Positions 44,384-53,539 of a stretch of DNA of 64,000 nucleotides are shown here, piece by piece. This DNA is from Salinicola avicenniae (GTDB lineage Bacteria; Pseudomonadota; Gammaproteobacteria; Pseudomonadales; Halomonadaceae), in assembly GCF_023736115.1 (NCBI RefSeq), contig NZ_JAKQZC010000003.1, positions 372,001-436,000 on the forward strand, written 5' to 3'. The position numbers were made by a program, and so were the translations under genes. The notes beneath the pieces were generated by a model that had not been told where the DNA came from, did not search any database, and saw only the letters and a list, made by a program, of their open reading frames with translations. Position 1 is the first letter of the stretch. Every line of letters begins with the position of its first letter.

Positions 44384-45160
44384 TCAATGCGTGCCGCGTA
44401 CCAGCGCGAAATGCGCGTCGGAGCAGGTCGCCAGCGCTGCCGTGGTCGGCCGCGCGTACCAGTAACCCTGCTGTCGAGCGATCCCGCGTCGATAGAGCCA
44501 GCGAGCTTCCTCGAGCGATTCGATACCTTCCGCGATCAGGTCGATGTCGAGCTGGCGCGCCAGTGCGATGATCTGGTCGACGAGGATCTGGCGCCGAGGG
44601 GATTGATGGATGCCGCTGACCAGATGGCGGTCGATCTTGAGCACGTCCGGGACGATGTCCACCAGCAGGTCGAGGTTGGCATGCCCGGTCCCGAAGTCAT
44701 CCAGCGCGACCTGCAGCCCCATCGCACGATAGCTGGCGACGATATCCTGCAGGTGGCGGCGGTTGTCGACGCGCTCTGTCTCGGTGATCTCGAAGCACAG
44801 TCGCTCTATCGGCCAGCCGACACGTTTGGCCGTAGCCAGTGTCGCCTGGATGCAGGCTTCGGGTTCATAGACGGCATTGGGCATGAAGTTGATCGATAGC
44901 AGACCATCAGCCCCCAGATGGTGGGCCAATTCCAATGCCTTGACCCGGCACGCCTGATCGAAGCGGTAGAGATTGGATTCGTCGACGCGTGACAGCACGG
45001 CACCAGCGGACTCGCCGCCGATTCCTCTGACCAGCGCTTCGTGGCCGTAGATTCTGCCGGCATCGATATCGACCAGCGGCTGGAAGGCCATGGTGAAGTC
45101 GAAACCCAGGGGCGTATCGCAGCGCCCGCAAACGGTTTCGTGTCTTGCGCATCCCGGCAT
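44384..45160 (-). CDS. EAL-domain cyclic di-GMP phosphodiesterase with N-terminal cysteine motif
   Basis: This 258-residue protein is almost all EAL domain. The catalytic set looks complete: E41 (EALVRG), N91, E124, D154/D155 (DDFGTGH), K175, E211 and Q221. It should hydrolyse c-di-GMP. Its first 15 residues hold C4, C11 and C14 (C-x6-C-x2-C), a possible metal or redox site. GGGAGGA precedes the ATG at 45160; the longer frame to 45298 is discarded. It lies upstream of, and is probably co-transcribed with, the diguanylate cyclase. Confidence 0.88.
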   Translation of the reverse strand: MPGCARHETVCGRCDTPLGFDFTMAFQPLVDIDAGRIYGHEALVRGIGGESAGAVLSRVDESNLYRFDQACRVKALELAHHLGADGLLSINFMPNAVYEPEACIQATLATAKRVGWPIERLCFEITETERVDNRRHLQDIVASYRAMGLQVALDDFGTGHANLDLLVDIVPDVLKIDRHLVSGIHQSPRRQILVDQIIALARQLDIDLIAEGIESLEEARWLYRRGIARQQGYWYARPTTAALATCSDAHFALVRGTH

Positions 45161-45305
45161 CGTGTCCTCCCTGACGACATGCTCGGTGACTGAGGTTGTC
45201 CGTCGCGATCGCATTCCTTGCAGTCGGGACGCACTCATCAAGCTTAGAGCAGATTGTGCTCGGGGAATAGCGCCGATTCGGTAGGAAAGTGTGAACATCT
45301 CGCGG

Positions 45306-45333
45306 GATGATGTCGCCGATTGGCGACGTCATC
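45306..45333 (-). terminator. Hairpin downstream of the MFS gene
   Basis: GATGATGTCGCC (45306-45317) and GGCGACGTCATC (45322-45333) form a 12-bp stem with one mismatch and a GATT loop. It sits 38 bases past the MFS stop, in the 210-base gap before the EAL gene. No T tract; probable transcript end. Confidence 0.45.
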
Positions 45334-45370
45334 GTTGCGGGCGACAGGCGAGGCGGAAGACGGTCGAAGG

Positions 45371-46606
45371 CTAGCGGGTCGAAGCGGTTTGCTGTCGGGT
45401 GCGGTCGCGGCGTTCGCGAAAGCAGACCAGGAACAGCAGCATCACGGCCAGGGCGAACAGCGCCGGGAAGAGCCAGATCGCGGTCCAGTCGTGCCCCTGT
45501 GCCAGCACATGGTGGTCGGTGATCAGGCCGGCGACCTGGAAGCCTATCAGCATGCCGACACCGTAGGTGGCCAGGGTGATCATGCCCTGCGCCGAACTCT
45601 GGAAGCGCTCACCCGCCTGGGCATCGGTGTAGATCTGCCCGGAGACGAAGAAGAAATCGTAGCAGATGCCATGCAGGGCGATGCCCAGCAGTAGCATCCA
45701 CAGGCCGTCTTCCGCCGTGCCGAAAGCGAACAGGGTGTAGCGAACCGCCCAGGCCAGCATGCCGAGCAGTAGCGTCCGCTTGATGCCGAAGCGGCGGATG
45801 AACAGCGGCAGCAGCAGCATGAACAGCACTTCGGAAATCTGCCCCAGCGTCATCTTGCCGGTCGGGTTATCGACGCCGATCTGCGCGAGGAAGGGGTTGG
45901 CATTCTGGTAATAGAACGCCAGCGGGATGCAGATCAGGATCGAGGCGACAAAGAAGATGGCGTAGTTGCGATCCTTGAGCAGTGCGAGTGCATCGGTACC
46001 CAGTAGCTGGCCGAGGCTGGCGCCGCCCTGTTCGCGCGCCTTCGGCGGCGTCGATGGCAGGGTGAAGCTGTAAAGGCCGAGCACGAGCGATGCCAGTGCG
46101 CACATCAGGAATGTCTCGCGCAGGGCGCCATTCTCGATGGCCGCGGCCGAGTCCCAGGAGAAAACGTAGCTGATGGCCAGACCCGCAACGATCCAGCCGA
46201 GCGTGCCCCAGACGCGAATTCGGCCGAATTCGGCACCGGGGTCGCGCATTTGCCGGAAGGCGACCGAGTTGGTCAGGGCCAGCGTTGGCATGTAGAGAAT
46301 CATGTAGGCGAAGACCAGCGGGTAGAAGCCCGAGAAAGTCTCGGCATGGTAGAGCCCGAACATCAACAGGGCGCCGATCAGGTGTAGCACGCCGAGAATG
46401 CGTTCGGCATTGAAGAAGCGGTCGGCGATCAGGCCGATCACCAGCGGGGCGATGATCGCCCCCCACGACTGGGTCGAGAACGCCTGACCGATTTCGCCAC
46501 CGCTAGCACCGAGCGTGCTGGCGAGAAAGGTCCCGAGCGTGACAAACCAGCCACCCCAGATGAAGAATTCCAGAAACATCATGATGCTGAGACGGGTTCG
46601 TATCAT
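45371..46606 (-). CDS. NupG-family MFS transporter
   Basis: A 411-residue, 12-helix transporter of the nucleoside:H+ symporter family (FLEFFIWGGWFVTLGTFL start, RIRVWGTLGWIVAGL in the loop after helix 4, DFFFVSGQIYTDAQAGERFQSSAQG near helix 10). Many bacterial relatives of NupG in sugar-catabolism loci carry sugars or sugar derivatives rather than nucleosides, and the neighbouring isomerase and Gfo/Idh dehydrogenase favour that here. Last gene of a three-gene minus-strand unit under the divergent LacI regulator. Confidence 0.85.
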   Translation of the reverse strand: MIRTRLSIMMFLEFFIWGGWFVTLGTFLASTLGASGGEIGQAFSTQSWGAIIAPLVIGLIADRFFNAERILGVLHLIGALLMFGLYHAETFSGFYPLVFAYMILYMPTLALTNSVAFRQMRDPGAEFGRIRVWGTLGWIVAGLAISYVFSWDSAAAIENGALRETFLMCALASLVLGLYSFTLPSTPPKAREQGGASLGQLLGTDALALLKDRNYAIFFVASILICIPLAFYYQNANPFLAQIGVDNPTGKMTLGQISEVLFMLLLPLFIRRFGIKRTLLLGMLAWAVRYTLFAFGTAEDGLWMLLLGIALHGICYDFFFVSGQIYTDAQAGERFQSSAQGMITLATYGVGMLIGFQVAGLITDHHVLAQGHDWTAIWLFPALFALAVMLLFLVCFRERRDRTRQQTASTR

Positions 46607-46674
46607 GACTCGATGGCTCCCCGATGGTGGTGATGACCGACCGCGACGGCGTCACGGTCGATCGTCGTATCGAT

Positions 46675-47766
46675 CTAGTCGAGACCGAGAATACGACGGT
46701 TACGGGTTTCACTGGCCTCGACGCCGGCGAAGTCGTCGAACGCCCGCGTGGCACGCTCGATCAGATGACGACGAATGAAGTCGGCACCTTCCCGCGCGCC
46801 CTGGGCTGAATCCTTCAGGCAGCACTCCCACTCCAGCACCGCCCAGCCGTCGAACCCATACTGGGTCAGCTTGCTGAAGATCGTCTTGAAGTCGATCTGG
46901 CCGTCGCCGAGCGAGCGAAAGCGCCCCGGACGGTCGATCCAGTCCTGGTAGCCGCCGTAGACGCCGGCACGGGCGTCTGGCGTGAACTCCGCGTCCTTGA
47001 CGTGAAACATGCCGATACGCTCGTGATAGCGGTCGATGAAGCCGCGGTAGTCGAGCTGCTGCAGTAGCAGGTGGCTGGGGTCGTAGAGGATCTTCGCCCG
47101 CGGGTGATGATCGACCGCGTCGAGGAAACGCTCGAAGCTGGCACCGTCGTGAAGATCCTCGCCGGGATGTATCTCGAAGCAGAGATCCACTCCAGCCGCC
47201 TCGAAGCTGTCGAGAATCGGACGCCAGCGTCGGGCCAGCTCGGCGAAACCGGCGTCCACCAGGCCGGCCGGACGCTGCGGCCAAGGGTAGACAAAGGGCC
47301 ACAGCAGCGCGCCGGAGAAGGTTGCGTGGGCCTTGAGGCCCAGGCGCTGGCTGGCGCGGGCAGCGAGATGCAGCTGTTCGATCGCCCACGCGGTACGCGC
47401 CTCGGGGTTTCCGCGCAGCGCCGGTGGGGCGAAGTCATCGAAAAGCTCGCTGCAGGCCGGATGCACCGCGACCAGCTGCCCCTGGATGTGGGTGGATAGC
47501 TCGCTGATCGCCACGCCGGCCTCGGCGCAGCGCCCCTTCAGCTCGTCGCAGTAGTCCTGGCTCTCGGCCGCCAGCGCCAGATCCATGCAGCGCGCGTCGC
47601 CGCTGGGAATCTGGATGCTTTCGTAGCCGGTGTCGGCCGCCCAGCGCGCGATCGTGTCGAGATTGTCGAATGGCGCCTCGTCACCGAGAAACTGGGCCAG
47701 GAAGAGGCCCGGGCCGCGCAGGCGGCCGGGTGTGAGGGAAGCGGTATCGGGGGCGGTAGTGGACAT
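46675..47766 (-). CDS. Sugar phosphate isomerase/epimerase (xylose-isomerase-like TIM barrel)
   Basis: A 363-residue AP-endonuclease-2/xylose-isomerase-like barrel. Candidate metal ligands sit at strand ends: FEIHPGED, YDPSHLLLQ, HVKDAEF and VLEWECC. Family members isomerise or epimerise free or phosphorylated keto sugars, inositols and oxidised glycosides. The start is the ATG at 47766 with GGAG 6 bases upstream. Encoded 16 bases after the Gfo/Idh dehydrogenase stop; substrate unknown. Confidence 0.87.
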   Translation of the reverse strand: MSTTAPDTASLTPGRLRGPGLFLAQFLGDEAPFDNLDTIARWAADTGYESIQIPSGDARCMDLALAAESQDYCDELKGRCAEAGVAISELSTHIQGQLVAVHPACSELFDDFAPPALRGNPEARTAWAIEQLHLAARASQRLGLKAHATFSGALLWPFVYPWPQRPAGLVDAGFAELARRWRPILDSFEAAGVDLCFEIHPGEDLHDGASFERFLDAVDHHPRAKILYDPSHLLLQQLDYRGFIDRYHERIGMFHVKDAEFTPDARAGVYGGYQDWIDRPGRFRSLGDGQIDFKTIFSKLTQYGFDGWAVLEWECCLKDSAQGAREGADFIRRHLIERATRAFDDFAGVEASETRNRRILGLD

Positions 47767-47782
47767 GAGGGCTCCAGTGTCA

Positions 47783-48925
47783 TCAGGCATTCAGTTCGAG
47801 CGGCGACCACTTCGCGTCGCACTGCTGACTGGCGAGCGCGGTCTCGACGAAGGCCATGCCGCGCAGGGCCTCGTCGATGCCCGGTACGCCGGCCGGGGTG
47901 CCGGTGGCATCGCAACGGATGGCGGCGGCAAAGTCGCGGTAGAGATTGGCGAGCGCCTCGAAGTAGCCCTCCGGATGGCCGCCTGGCAGGCGCATCCGCT
48001 CAAGCGCGGCAGGGTGCAGGCCAGGGCGATCGATCCCGGCGCGCAGCAGGCGGGCAGGGGCCTGCTGCGGTCGATGGATCAAGGTGTTGGGTTCCATCTG
48101 ATGCCATTCGAGCCCGCCCTGTTCGCCGTAGATGCGCAGCTTGAGACCGTTCTCCTCGCCGCTGCAGACCTGACTGGCGATCAACGAGCCGCTGGCGCCT
48201 TGCCGGGTACGGAACAGCAGATCGACATCGTCGTCGACCCGGCGCCCGGGGGCGTGAATGGCGAGCGAGGCGCACAGGGCGTCCACCCGGTGCCCGGAGA
48301 CGAATTCGGCCAGATTGAAGGCGTGGGTACCAATATCGCCGAGACAGCCGGCGGCACCGGACAGCGCCGGATCGGCGCGCCAGGCACTGCCGTCGTCCTC
48401 GGCGTTACCGAGCCAGCTTTGCGGGTATTCGACGTGAATCTTGCGGATCTCGCCCAGCTCGCCGCTGGCCACCATCTCGCGGGCCTGCCACACCAACGGG
48501 TAGCCGATATAGGTGTGCGATAGCCCGTAGAGCCTCTTGCTTTGCGCCAGCTCGGCGGCCAGTTCCTGCACCTCGGCCAGATCGACGCCAGCCGGTTTTT
48601 CGCTGAAGACGTGAATGCCCGCAGCCAGCGCGGCGCGTGCGATCGGCACGTGAAGATGGTTGGGCGTGGCAATGACCAGCAGCTGCAGGCGCGCTTCGGG
48701 TGGCTGTTGGCGTTCCTGCGCGATCAGGGTCTCCCAGTCGGGGTAGACACGGGCCTCCGGCAGCGCGAGCGCCTGGCCGGTCTGCCGATTGTTGTCCGGA
48801 TCGCGACTGAAAGCGCCGCAGACCCACTGGAAATCGCCGTCGAGTCTTGCCGCCATGCGGTGGACCTGGCCGATGAAAGCGCCTTGGCCGCCGCCGACCA
48901 TGCCGGCTCTGATAGGTGTCGCCAT
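47783..48925 (-). CDS. Gfo/Idh/MocA-family oxidoreductase
   Basis: A 380-residue NAD(P)-dependent sugar or polyol dehydrogenase: Rossmann start AGMVGGGQGAFIG (about residues 7-19), catalytic-lysine motif SEKPAG (about 107-112), and GCLGDIGTHAFNLAEF with the Asp/His pair (about 190-205). Typically oxidises a ring hydroxyl of a sugar or inositol to a ketone. ATG at 48925 has GGGGT upstream. It leads the operon facing the LacI operator and regulator. Confidence 0.9.
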   Translation of the reverse strand: MATPIRAGMVGGGQGAFIGQVHRMAARLDGDFQWVCGAFSRDPDNNRQTGQALALPEARVYPDWETLIAQERQQPPEARLQLLVIATPNHLHVPIARAALAAGIHVFSEKPAGVDLAEVQELAAELAQSKRLYGLSHTYIGYPLVWQAREMVASGELGEIRKIHVEYPQSWLGNAEDDGSAWRADPALSGAAGCLGDIGTHAFNLAEFVSGHRVDALCASLAIHAPGRRVDDDVDLLFRTRQGASGSLIASQVCSGEENGLKLRIYGEQGGLEWHQMEPNTLIHRPQQAPARLLRAGIDRPGLHPAALERMRLPGGHPEGYFEALANLYRDFAAAIRCDATGTPAGVPGIDEALRGMAFVETALASQQCDAKWSPLELNA

Positions 48926-48951
48926 ACGTGTTGACCCCAACTTGCGTGATT

Positions 48952-48965
48952 TGTAACCGGTTACA
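48952..48965. promoter_or_regulatory. Perfect LacI-family operator
   Basis: TGTAACCGGTTACA is a perfect 14-base palindrome with the central CG expected of LacI-family sites, 27 bases before the Gfo/Idh ATG and 126 bases before the divergent LacI gene. It very likely binds that regulator and controls both directions. Confidence 0.78.
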
Positions 48966-49090
48966 TTGGCGATAAAAATAGCAAGCTATCGCGTTGTCGC
49001 AATTAGCGCTTGGTCGAAGATGACGAATTTTCGTCGTACCGTCCTGCAATGCCGTAAGCTTGGGGTTTGTCGTTCTGCAAGAGAGAAACG

Positions 49091-50116
49091 ATGTCCAGTA
49101 TTCGAGAAGTGGCGCGGTTGGCGGGCGTCTCCGTGGCGACAGTCTCGCGCACCTTGAAGACGCCGGAGGTCGTCTCGCCGGCAACCCGGGAAAAGGTGCA
49201 CGCGGCGGTCGAGGCGGCAGGCTATCGTCCCAACCTGACGGCCATCCAGTTTCGCTCCCAGCGCACGCGCAACCTGGTCGTACTGGTACCCAAGATTGCC
49301 AACACCTTCTTTGCGCGCGTGATCAGCGGCATTCAGCAGGCCGCGCAGGCGTGCCACTATGGCGTGCTGCTGTGCAACACCCATGGCGACGAACAGATCG
49401 AAGCGCAGTATGCCCAGCTGGTTAGCTCGCGCCAGGCGGATGGCGTGATCCAGCTGCGGGCCTTCGATCCCTTCCTCGAGGGGGCCTCGGCTACGCTACC
49501 GATGGTCAACGTCTGTGAAGTGCTGGATGCGCCGCCGTGTCCGACCGCGACGCTGGACAACCGGGCGGCGGCGCGCGAGATGACCGAGCACCTGATTGCC
49601 TGCGGCCATCGACGCATTGCGATGATCAAGGGGCCACGCCGCAGCCCGCTGACCCGGGACCGCCTCCTGGGTTATCGTGATGCGCTGGCGGCGGCCGGCA
49701 TCGACTTCGATGAGTCGCTGCTGTTGCCCGGTGATTTTACCCCGCCGTCCGGCTATGCCGCGGCCCAGCGGCTTCTCACGTTGCCGGTGCGCCCCAGCGC
49801 GATCTTCTGCGAGAGCGACGAGATGGCGATCGGGGCGTTGCAGTGTCTGCGCGAGGCTGGCATCGACGTGCCCGGAGAGATGTCGCTGGCGGGCTTCGAT
49901 GATATTGAATTCGCGCGTTTTTGCGCACCGCCGCTGACGACGATCGCCCAGCCGGCGGAAGCGTTTGGCGAGGCGGCCGTGGAGATGCTGATTGCGCTGA
50001 TCGAGCAGCGCCCGCTGGAGATCGAGCATCGCGTTCTGCCCCACCGGCTGGTGGTCCGCGAAAGTACGGCTTCGCCGGTCGCCCAGCAGGGGGGATCACC
50101 GCTCGGCGTGATTTGA
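49091..50116 (+). CDS. LacI-family transcriptional regulator
   Basis: A 341-residue protein: HTH SIREVARLAGVSVATVSRTL (about residues 3-22), hinge, and effector domain (NLVVLVPKIANTFFARVISG onward; AGFDDIEFARFCAPPLTTI near the C-terminus). The start is the ATG at 49091 with GAGAG before it. Divergent from the Gfo/Idh-isomerase-MFS operon, with a perfect palindromic operator between, so local control is nearly certain; inducer unknown. Confidence 0.9.
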   Translation: MSSIREVARLAGVSVATVSRTLKTPEVVSPATREKVHAAVEAAGYRPNLTAIQFRSQRTRNLVVLVPKIANTFFARVISGIQQAAQACHYGVLLCNTHGDEQIEAQYAQLVSSRQADGVIQLRAFDPFLEGASATLPMVNVCEVLDAPPCPTATLDNRAAAREMTEHLIACGHRRIAMIKGPRRSPLTRDRLLGYRDALAAAGIDFDESLLLPGDFTPPSGYAAAQRLLTLPVRPSAIFCESDEMAIGALQCLREAGIDVPGEMSLAGFDDIEFARFCAPPLTTIAQPAEAFGEAAVEMLIALIEQRPLEIEHRVLPHRLVVRESTASPVAQQGGSPLGVI

Positions 50117-50227
50117 CCGCGACTGCGTCGGCAGGCCCATGGTCTCTTCTGTGCGCCGAGCGTCGCAGCGTCTTCGTTCACCGATCATTCACCGACCATC
50201 GATGTTTATCGATTGCCGAGAGGTCGC

Positions 50228-50926
50228 ATGAGACCGAGATTGTCCACGTTGCTGCTCCTGCTGCTGATCGCCTTGGGCGTCGCTGTCGACAAGGGCGTAT
50301 GGCAGTTGCCGCGGCAGTGGAATCCGTTCGCGCCGCTAGTCGTGACCGATCCGGTGACACCGCTGACGCAGCTCAAGCTGACGTGGCTGGACGACGATCG
50401 CGAGGCGTGTCTCGCTGCCTTGGCCAGCGCGCCGTCGATCGCTTTTACGCCGCTCGATGACCATACGCCGGCGGCGGGTTGTCCGTTGGAGAACGTGGTC
50501 AGGGTTTCCCGCACCCAGGTCGCGTTCAATGCGAGCTTTGTCGCCAGCTGCCCGCTAGCGCTGGCCTGGACCCTTTACGAAACGCATGGCCTGCAGCCGC
50601 TGGCCGAGCAGACCTTCGGCCAGCGCGTTGCCCGCGTGCGTCACTACGGCTCCTTCGCTTGCCGTAATATCTACCATCGCGAGAACGCTCGACGTAGCGA
50701 GCACGCCACGGCGGAGGCTCTGGATATCGCGGGTTTCACGCTGCAGGATGGGCGCACGATCAGCGTGCTCGACGACTGGGATGACGCCGACGCTCGCGGC
50801 ACGTTCCTGCACGATGCGCAGCAGCGCGCCTGCGACTATTTCGGGACCACGCTCGGGCCTGATTACAACGCCGCGCATGCCAACCACTTCCATTTTGGCA
50901 TGCGCGGCTATGCGTTCTGTCGTTGA
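50228..50926 (+). CDS. Extensin-like C-terminal domain protein
   Basis: A 232-residue protein with an N-terminal hydrophobic signal/anchor (about residues 6-22, LLLLLLIALGVAV) and an extensin-like_C domain: CPLALAWTLYETHGL, GSFACRNIYH, SEHATAEALDIAGFTL and ANHFHFGMRGYAFC. The SEHA-x3-A-x-D-I pattern and final HFHFG histidines resemble the zinc site of D-Ala-D-Ala carboxypeptidase-like folds, so a peptidoglycan-linked role is possible. GAGAGG precedes the ATG. Confidence 0.85.
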   Translation: MRPRLSTLLLLLLIALGVAVDKGVWQLPRQWNPFAPLVVTDPVTPLTQLKLTWLDDDREACLAALASAPSIAFTPLDDHTPAAGCPLENVVRVSRTQVAFNASFVASCPLALAWTLYETHGLQPLAEQTFGQRVARVRHYGSFACRNIYHRENARRSEHATAEALDIAGFTLQDGRTISVLDDWDDADARGTFLHDAQQRACDYFGTTLGPDYNAAHANHFHFGMRGYAFCR

Positions 50927-50965
50927 GGCGTCACCGGCGCGTGGAGCGAGACGCCAGGGTGCCGG

Positions 50966-52066
50966 TCAGGGGCGTGGCTGCTGCTGCGTGATGCAGTGGA
51001 TGTTGCCGCCTCCCAGCAGAATTTCCCGCGCGGGGACGCCGATGACCTTCCGATCGGGAAAGCACTCGCCGAGGCGGGCCCGGGCCACGTCGTCATGATT
51101 CGGGTCGAGTAGCGGCATGACCACGACGTGGTTACCGATGTAGAAGTTGACGTAGGAGGCCGCCAGGCGATCCCCCGGTCGGCGGGGGCGTGAGCCGGAG
51201 AGGCGATCGACGCCGCCGGCTTCCTCCGTCTCGATGTAGAGCGGGCCGGGCTGCGGCAGTTTGTGAACTCGCAGCGGCCGGCCACGCGCGTCGGTGGCGC
51301 GCGTCAGAACCGCCAACGCGTCCCGTGAAATGGCGTGCTGGGGATCGTTCTCGTCGTCGCACCAGGTCAGTACGACCTCTCCCGGCGCGACGAAGGCGCA
51401 GAGGTTGTCGACGTGGCCGTCGGTCTCGTCCTGATAGCAGCCGGCGGGCAGCCAGATCACTTTCTCGATGCCCAGATAGTCGACCAGCAGTCGTTCCTGC
51501 GTCGCGCGGTCGAGCTCCGGATTGCGGTTGGGATTGAGCAGGCACTCTTCGGTGGTGATCAGCGTTCCCTCGCCGTCGACGTGGATGGCGCCGCCTTCGA
51601 GCACCAGCGGCGCCGCAAAGCACGGCACGCCAAGAATCTCGGCGATCTTGCGGCGAATGCGTCGGTCCTTGTCCCAGGGAAAGTAGAGTCCGCCCTTCAG
51701 GCCGCCCCAGGCATTGAAATCCCAGTCGATGACCGCGAGGCGACCGTCCGGGTGCGTCACGAAGGTGGGGCCGACATCGCGCATCCAGGCGTCGTTGCTC
51801 GACAGTTCGACTACGCGAACGTGCGCGGGCAAGTGATGCCGGGCATTCTCGTACTGCTCGTCGCTGACGCCGACGAAGACCGTTTCGCTCTCGGCGATGA
51901 CGGTGGCGACCGCGACGAATGCTTGCTGTGCCGGCTTGGCGCCCAGCCGCCAGTTGTCCGGTCGCTGTGGCCACAGCATCCAGCAGGCATCGTGCGGGGC
52001 GAATTCTGCCGGCATGCGAAAGCCCAGCCGGGCGGGGAGCGCATCGGGTGAAACGACTTCAGTCAT
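50966..52066 (-). CDS. aguA: Agmatine deiminase
   Basis: A 366-residue guanidino-group-modifying enzyme: MPAEFAPHDACWMLWPQRPDNW at the N-terminus, NDAWMRDVGPTFV (about residues 90-102), an ETDGHVDN stretch near 205-215 and the catalytic cysteine C358 in GGGNIHCITQQ near the C-terminus. It hydrolyses agmatine to N-carbamoylputrescine in putrescine synthesis. No N-carbamoylputrescine amidase gene is next to it. The ATG at 52066 is the family start; a much longer open frame to 53434 is a GC-rich artefact. Confidence 0.93.
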   Translation of the reverse strand: MTEVVSPDALPARLGFRMPAEFAPHDACWMLWPQRPDNWRLGAKPAQQAFVAVATVIAESETVFVGVSDEQYENARHHLPAHVRVVELSSNDAWMRDVGPTFVTHPDGRLAVIDWDFNAWGGLKGGLYFPWDKDRRIRRKIAEILGVPCFAAPLVLEGGAIHVDGEGTLITTEECLLNPNRNPELDRATQERLLVDYLGIEKVIWLPAGCYQDETDGHVDNLCAFVAPGEVVLTWCDDENDPQHAISRDALAVLTRATDARGRPLRVHKLPQPGPLYIETEEAGGVDRLSGSRPRRPGDRLAASYVNFYIGNHVVVMPLLDPNHDDVARARLGECFPDRKVIGVPAREILLGGGNIHCITQQQPRP

Positions 52067-52201
52067 GACAAACGCCCGCGAGACACCTAAGGTTGTCGGT
52101 AAATTCTGACGGCGACTGTAGCACTCCGCGTGCGCGGGTGCGCGGGCCGTTGCGCTATTCTTCAGGTCATCCTTCGTCTCAGCCAAGTTCAGGAGAGAAT
52201 C

Positions 52202-52825
52202 ATGCGTTTTACCGTCAAGGGCATCGAGGAAGGCCAGCCGATTCCCGAGCCATTCGCCTTTGCCGTTCCGGATGCCGAGCAGCACATGCGCCTCGGTGAC
52301 AACCGCAATCCGGAGCTGCGCTGGCTTGACGCCCCCGAAGGCACGCAGAGCTTCGTCGTGCTGGTCATGGACCCGGATGTGCCGGGCGTAGCCGACGACG
52401 TCAATCAGGAGGGCAAGACGCTGCCTGCCGATCTGCCGCGCGTGGATTTCTACCACTGGGTGCTGGTGGACATTCCGCCTACGGTGTCGTTGATCGAGGA
52501 GGGCGAGGCCTCCGACGGCGTGGTACCCAAGGGCAAGGCGCCGGGTCAGACCGCCAAGGGGATCGCTGGCATCAACGGCTACACGGGCTTTCTGGCCGGC
52601 GACCCGGATATGGCCGGCGTCTACGGTAGCTATGATGGCCCCTGCCCGCCGTGGAACGATGAGGTCGTGCACCGCTACACCTTCAGCGTCTTTGCACTCG
52701 ATATTCCCACGCTCGGTCTGGCCGGGGAATTCACCGGCCAACAGGTCCGTGACGCGATGGCCGGCCACGTGCTGGCCGAAGCGAGCATCACCGGCACCTA
52801 CACGCTCGATCCACAGCGGCGCTGA
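52202..52825 (+). CDS. Raf-kinase-inhibitor-like / PEBP family protein (YbhB/YbcL-like)
   Basis: The 207-residue protein has the bacterial PEBP signatures VMDPDVPG (about residues 59-66), FYHWVLVDIPP (about 82-92) and GYDGPCPPWND-type SYDGPCPPWNDEVVHRYTF (about 141-159). PEBP proteins bind anionic ligands; bacterial function is undefined. AGGAGAG before the ATG at 52202. Monocistronic. Confidence 0.9.
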   Translation: MRFTVKGIEEGQPIPEPFAFAVPDAEQHMRLGDNRNPELRWLDAPEGTQSFVVLVMDPDVPGVADDVNQEGKTLPADLPRVDFYHWVLVDIPPTVSLIEEGEASDGVVPKGKAPGQTAKGIAGINGYTGFLAGDPDMAGVYGSYDGPCPPWNDEVVHRYTFSVFALDIPTLGLAGEFTGQQVRDAMAGHVLAEASITGTYTLDPQRR

Positions 52826-53017
52826 ATGGCGATCGCGCTCTGACGGCCATGGCCCGCAGGCCCGAGTTCCGGCGAATGGGGCGTCGACAGGTGGTGGCCG
52901 GGGCGGAGGCTCGCGCGAGCGGCAGAGCCTGGCGTCTCGCCGCGCGAGTCGCCCGACTGTCGTGGCCGGGAGCGATTCGCTTCCGGCCAACGGCCAGGGT
53001 CCACGGCGTCGGCCGGT

Positions 53018-53539
53018 ATGAGTGAGCGCAGGTCGCCCGGCCGTCGGGTCGGCGTCGCCATGCTGGTGCTGTGCTGGATCGTGCTGCTGGCCCTCGCCAT
53101 GCTCTGGTTCCGCGATCTCGAGGAACGACGTCGCGATCCCAATGCGGATCTTGCCAACCTCACCGTCGATCAACAGCCCGTGCACCTCAGACGCAATGCC
53201 TACGGCCATTTCGTCGCGCCCGGCGAGATCGAGGGGCACGCGGTCACCTTTCTGGTCGACACGGGCGCTACCTATGTCTCGCTCTCCCGGTCGCTCGCTG
53301 ACCGGCTGGCGCTGGAACCCGGGCCGGTGGTGACCTTCACCACCGCCAACGGCCGCGTCGACGGTCATCTCGCCACGCTCGACAGCGTGCGACTCGGCGG
53401 TCTGGAGGCGCATCGCGTGCCGGGGTCGATTCATGATGGTCTAGATGATGACACCGTGCTGCTCGGCATGAGTTTCCTGGGACGCTTCGCGATCCGTCTG
53501 AATGGCGATGAAATGATCATCAGCCCGCCGGGGCGCTGA
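53018..53539 (+). CDS. Retropepsin-like aspartic protease, membrane anchored (TIGR02281 type)
   Basis: A 173-residue protein with an N-terminal transmembrane anchor (about residues 12-31, VGVAMLVLCWIVLLALAML) and a retroviral-type aspartic protease domain: FLVDTGATYVSLS (about 82-94, catalytic DTGA) and LLGMSFLGRF (about 150-159). Active as a homodimer in the periplasm in related clan AA proteins. No operon partner is obvious; the 192 bases upstream have no gene. Confidence 0.86.
   Translation: MSERRSPGRRVGVAMLVLCWIVLLALAMLWFRDLEERRRDPNADLANLTVDQQPVHLRRNAYGHFVAPGEIEGHAVTFLVDTGATYVSLSRSLADRLALEPGPVVTFTTANGRVDGHLATLDSVRLGGLEAHRVPGSIHDGLDDDTVLLGMSFLGRFAIRLNGDEMIISPPGR

Noticed and set aside
50966-53434. 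822-codon minus-strand open frame
   Set aside because: Only the part up to 52066 is agmatine deiminase; the rest is antisense to the PEBP and protease genes and has no domain.
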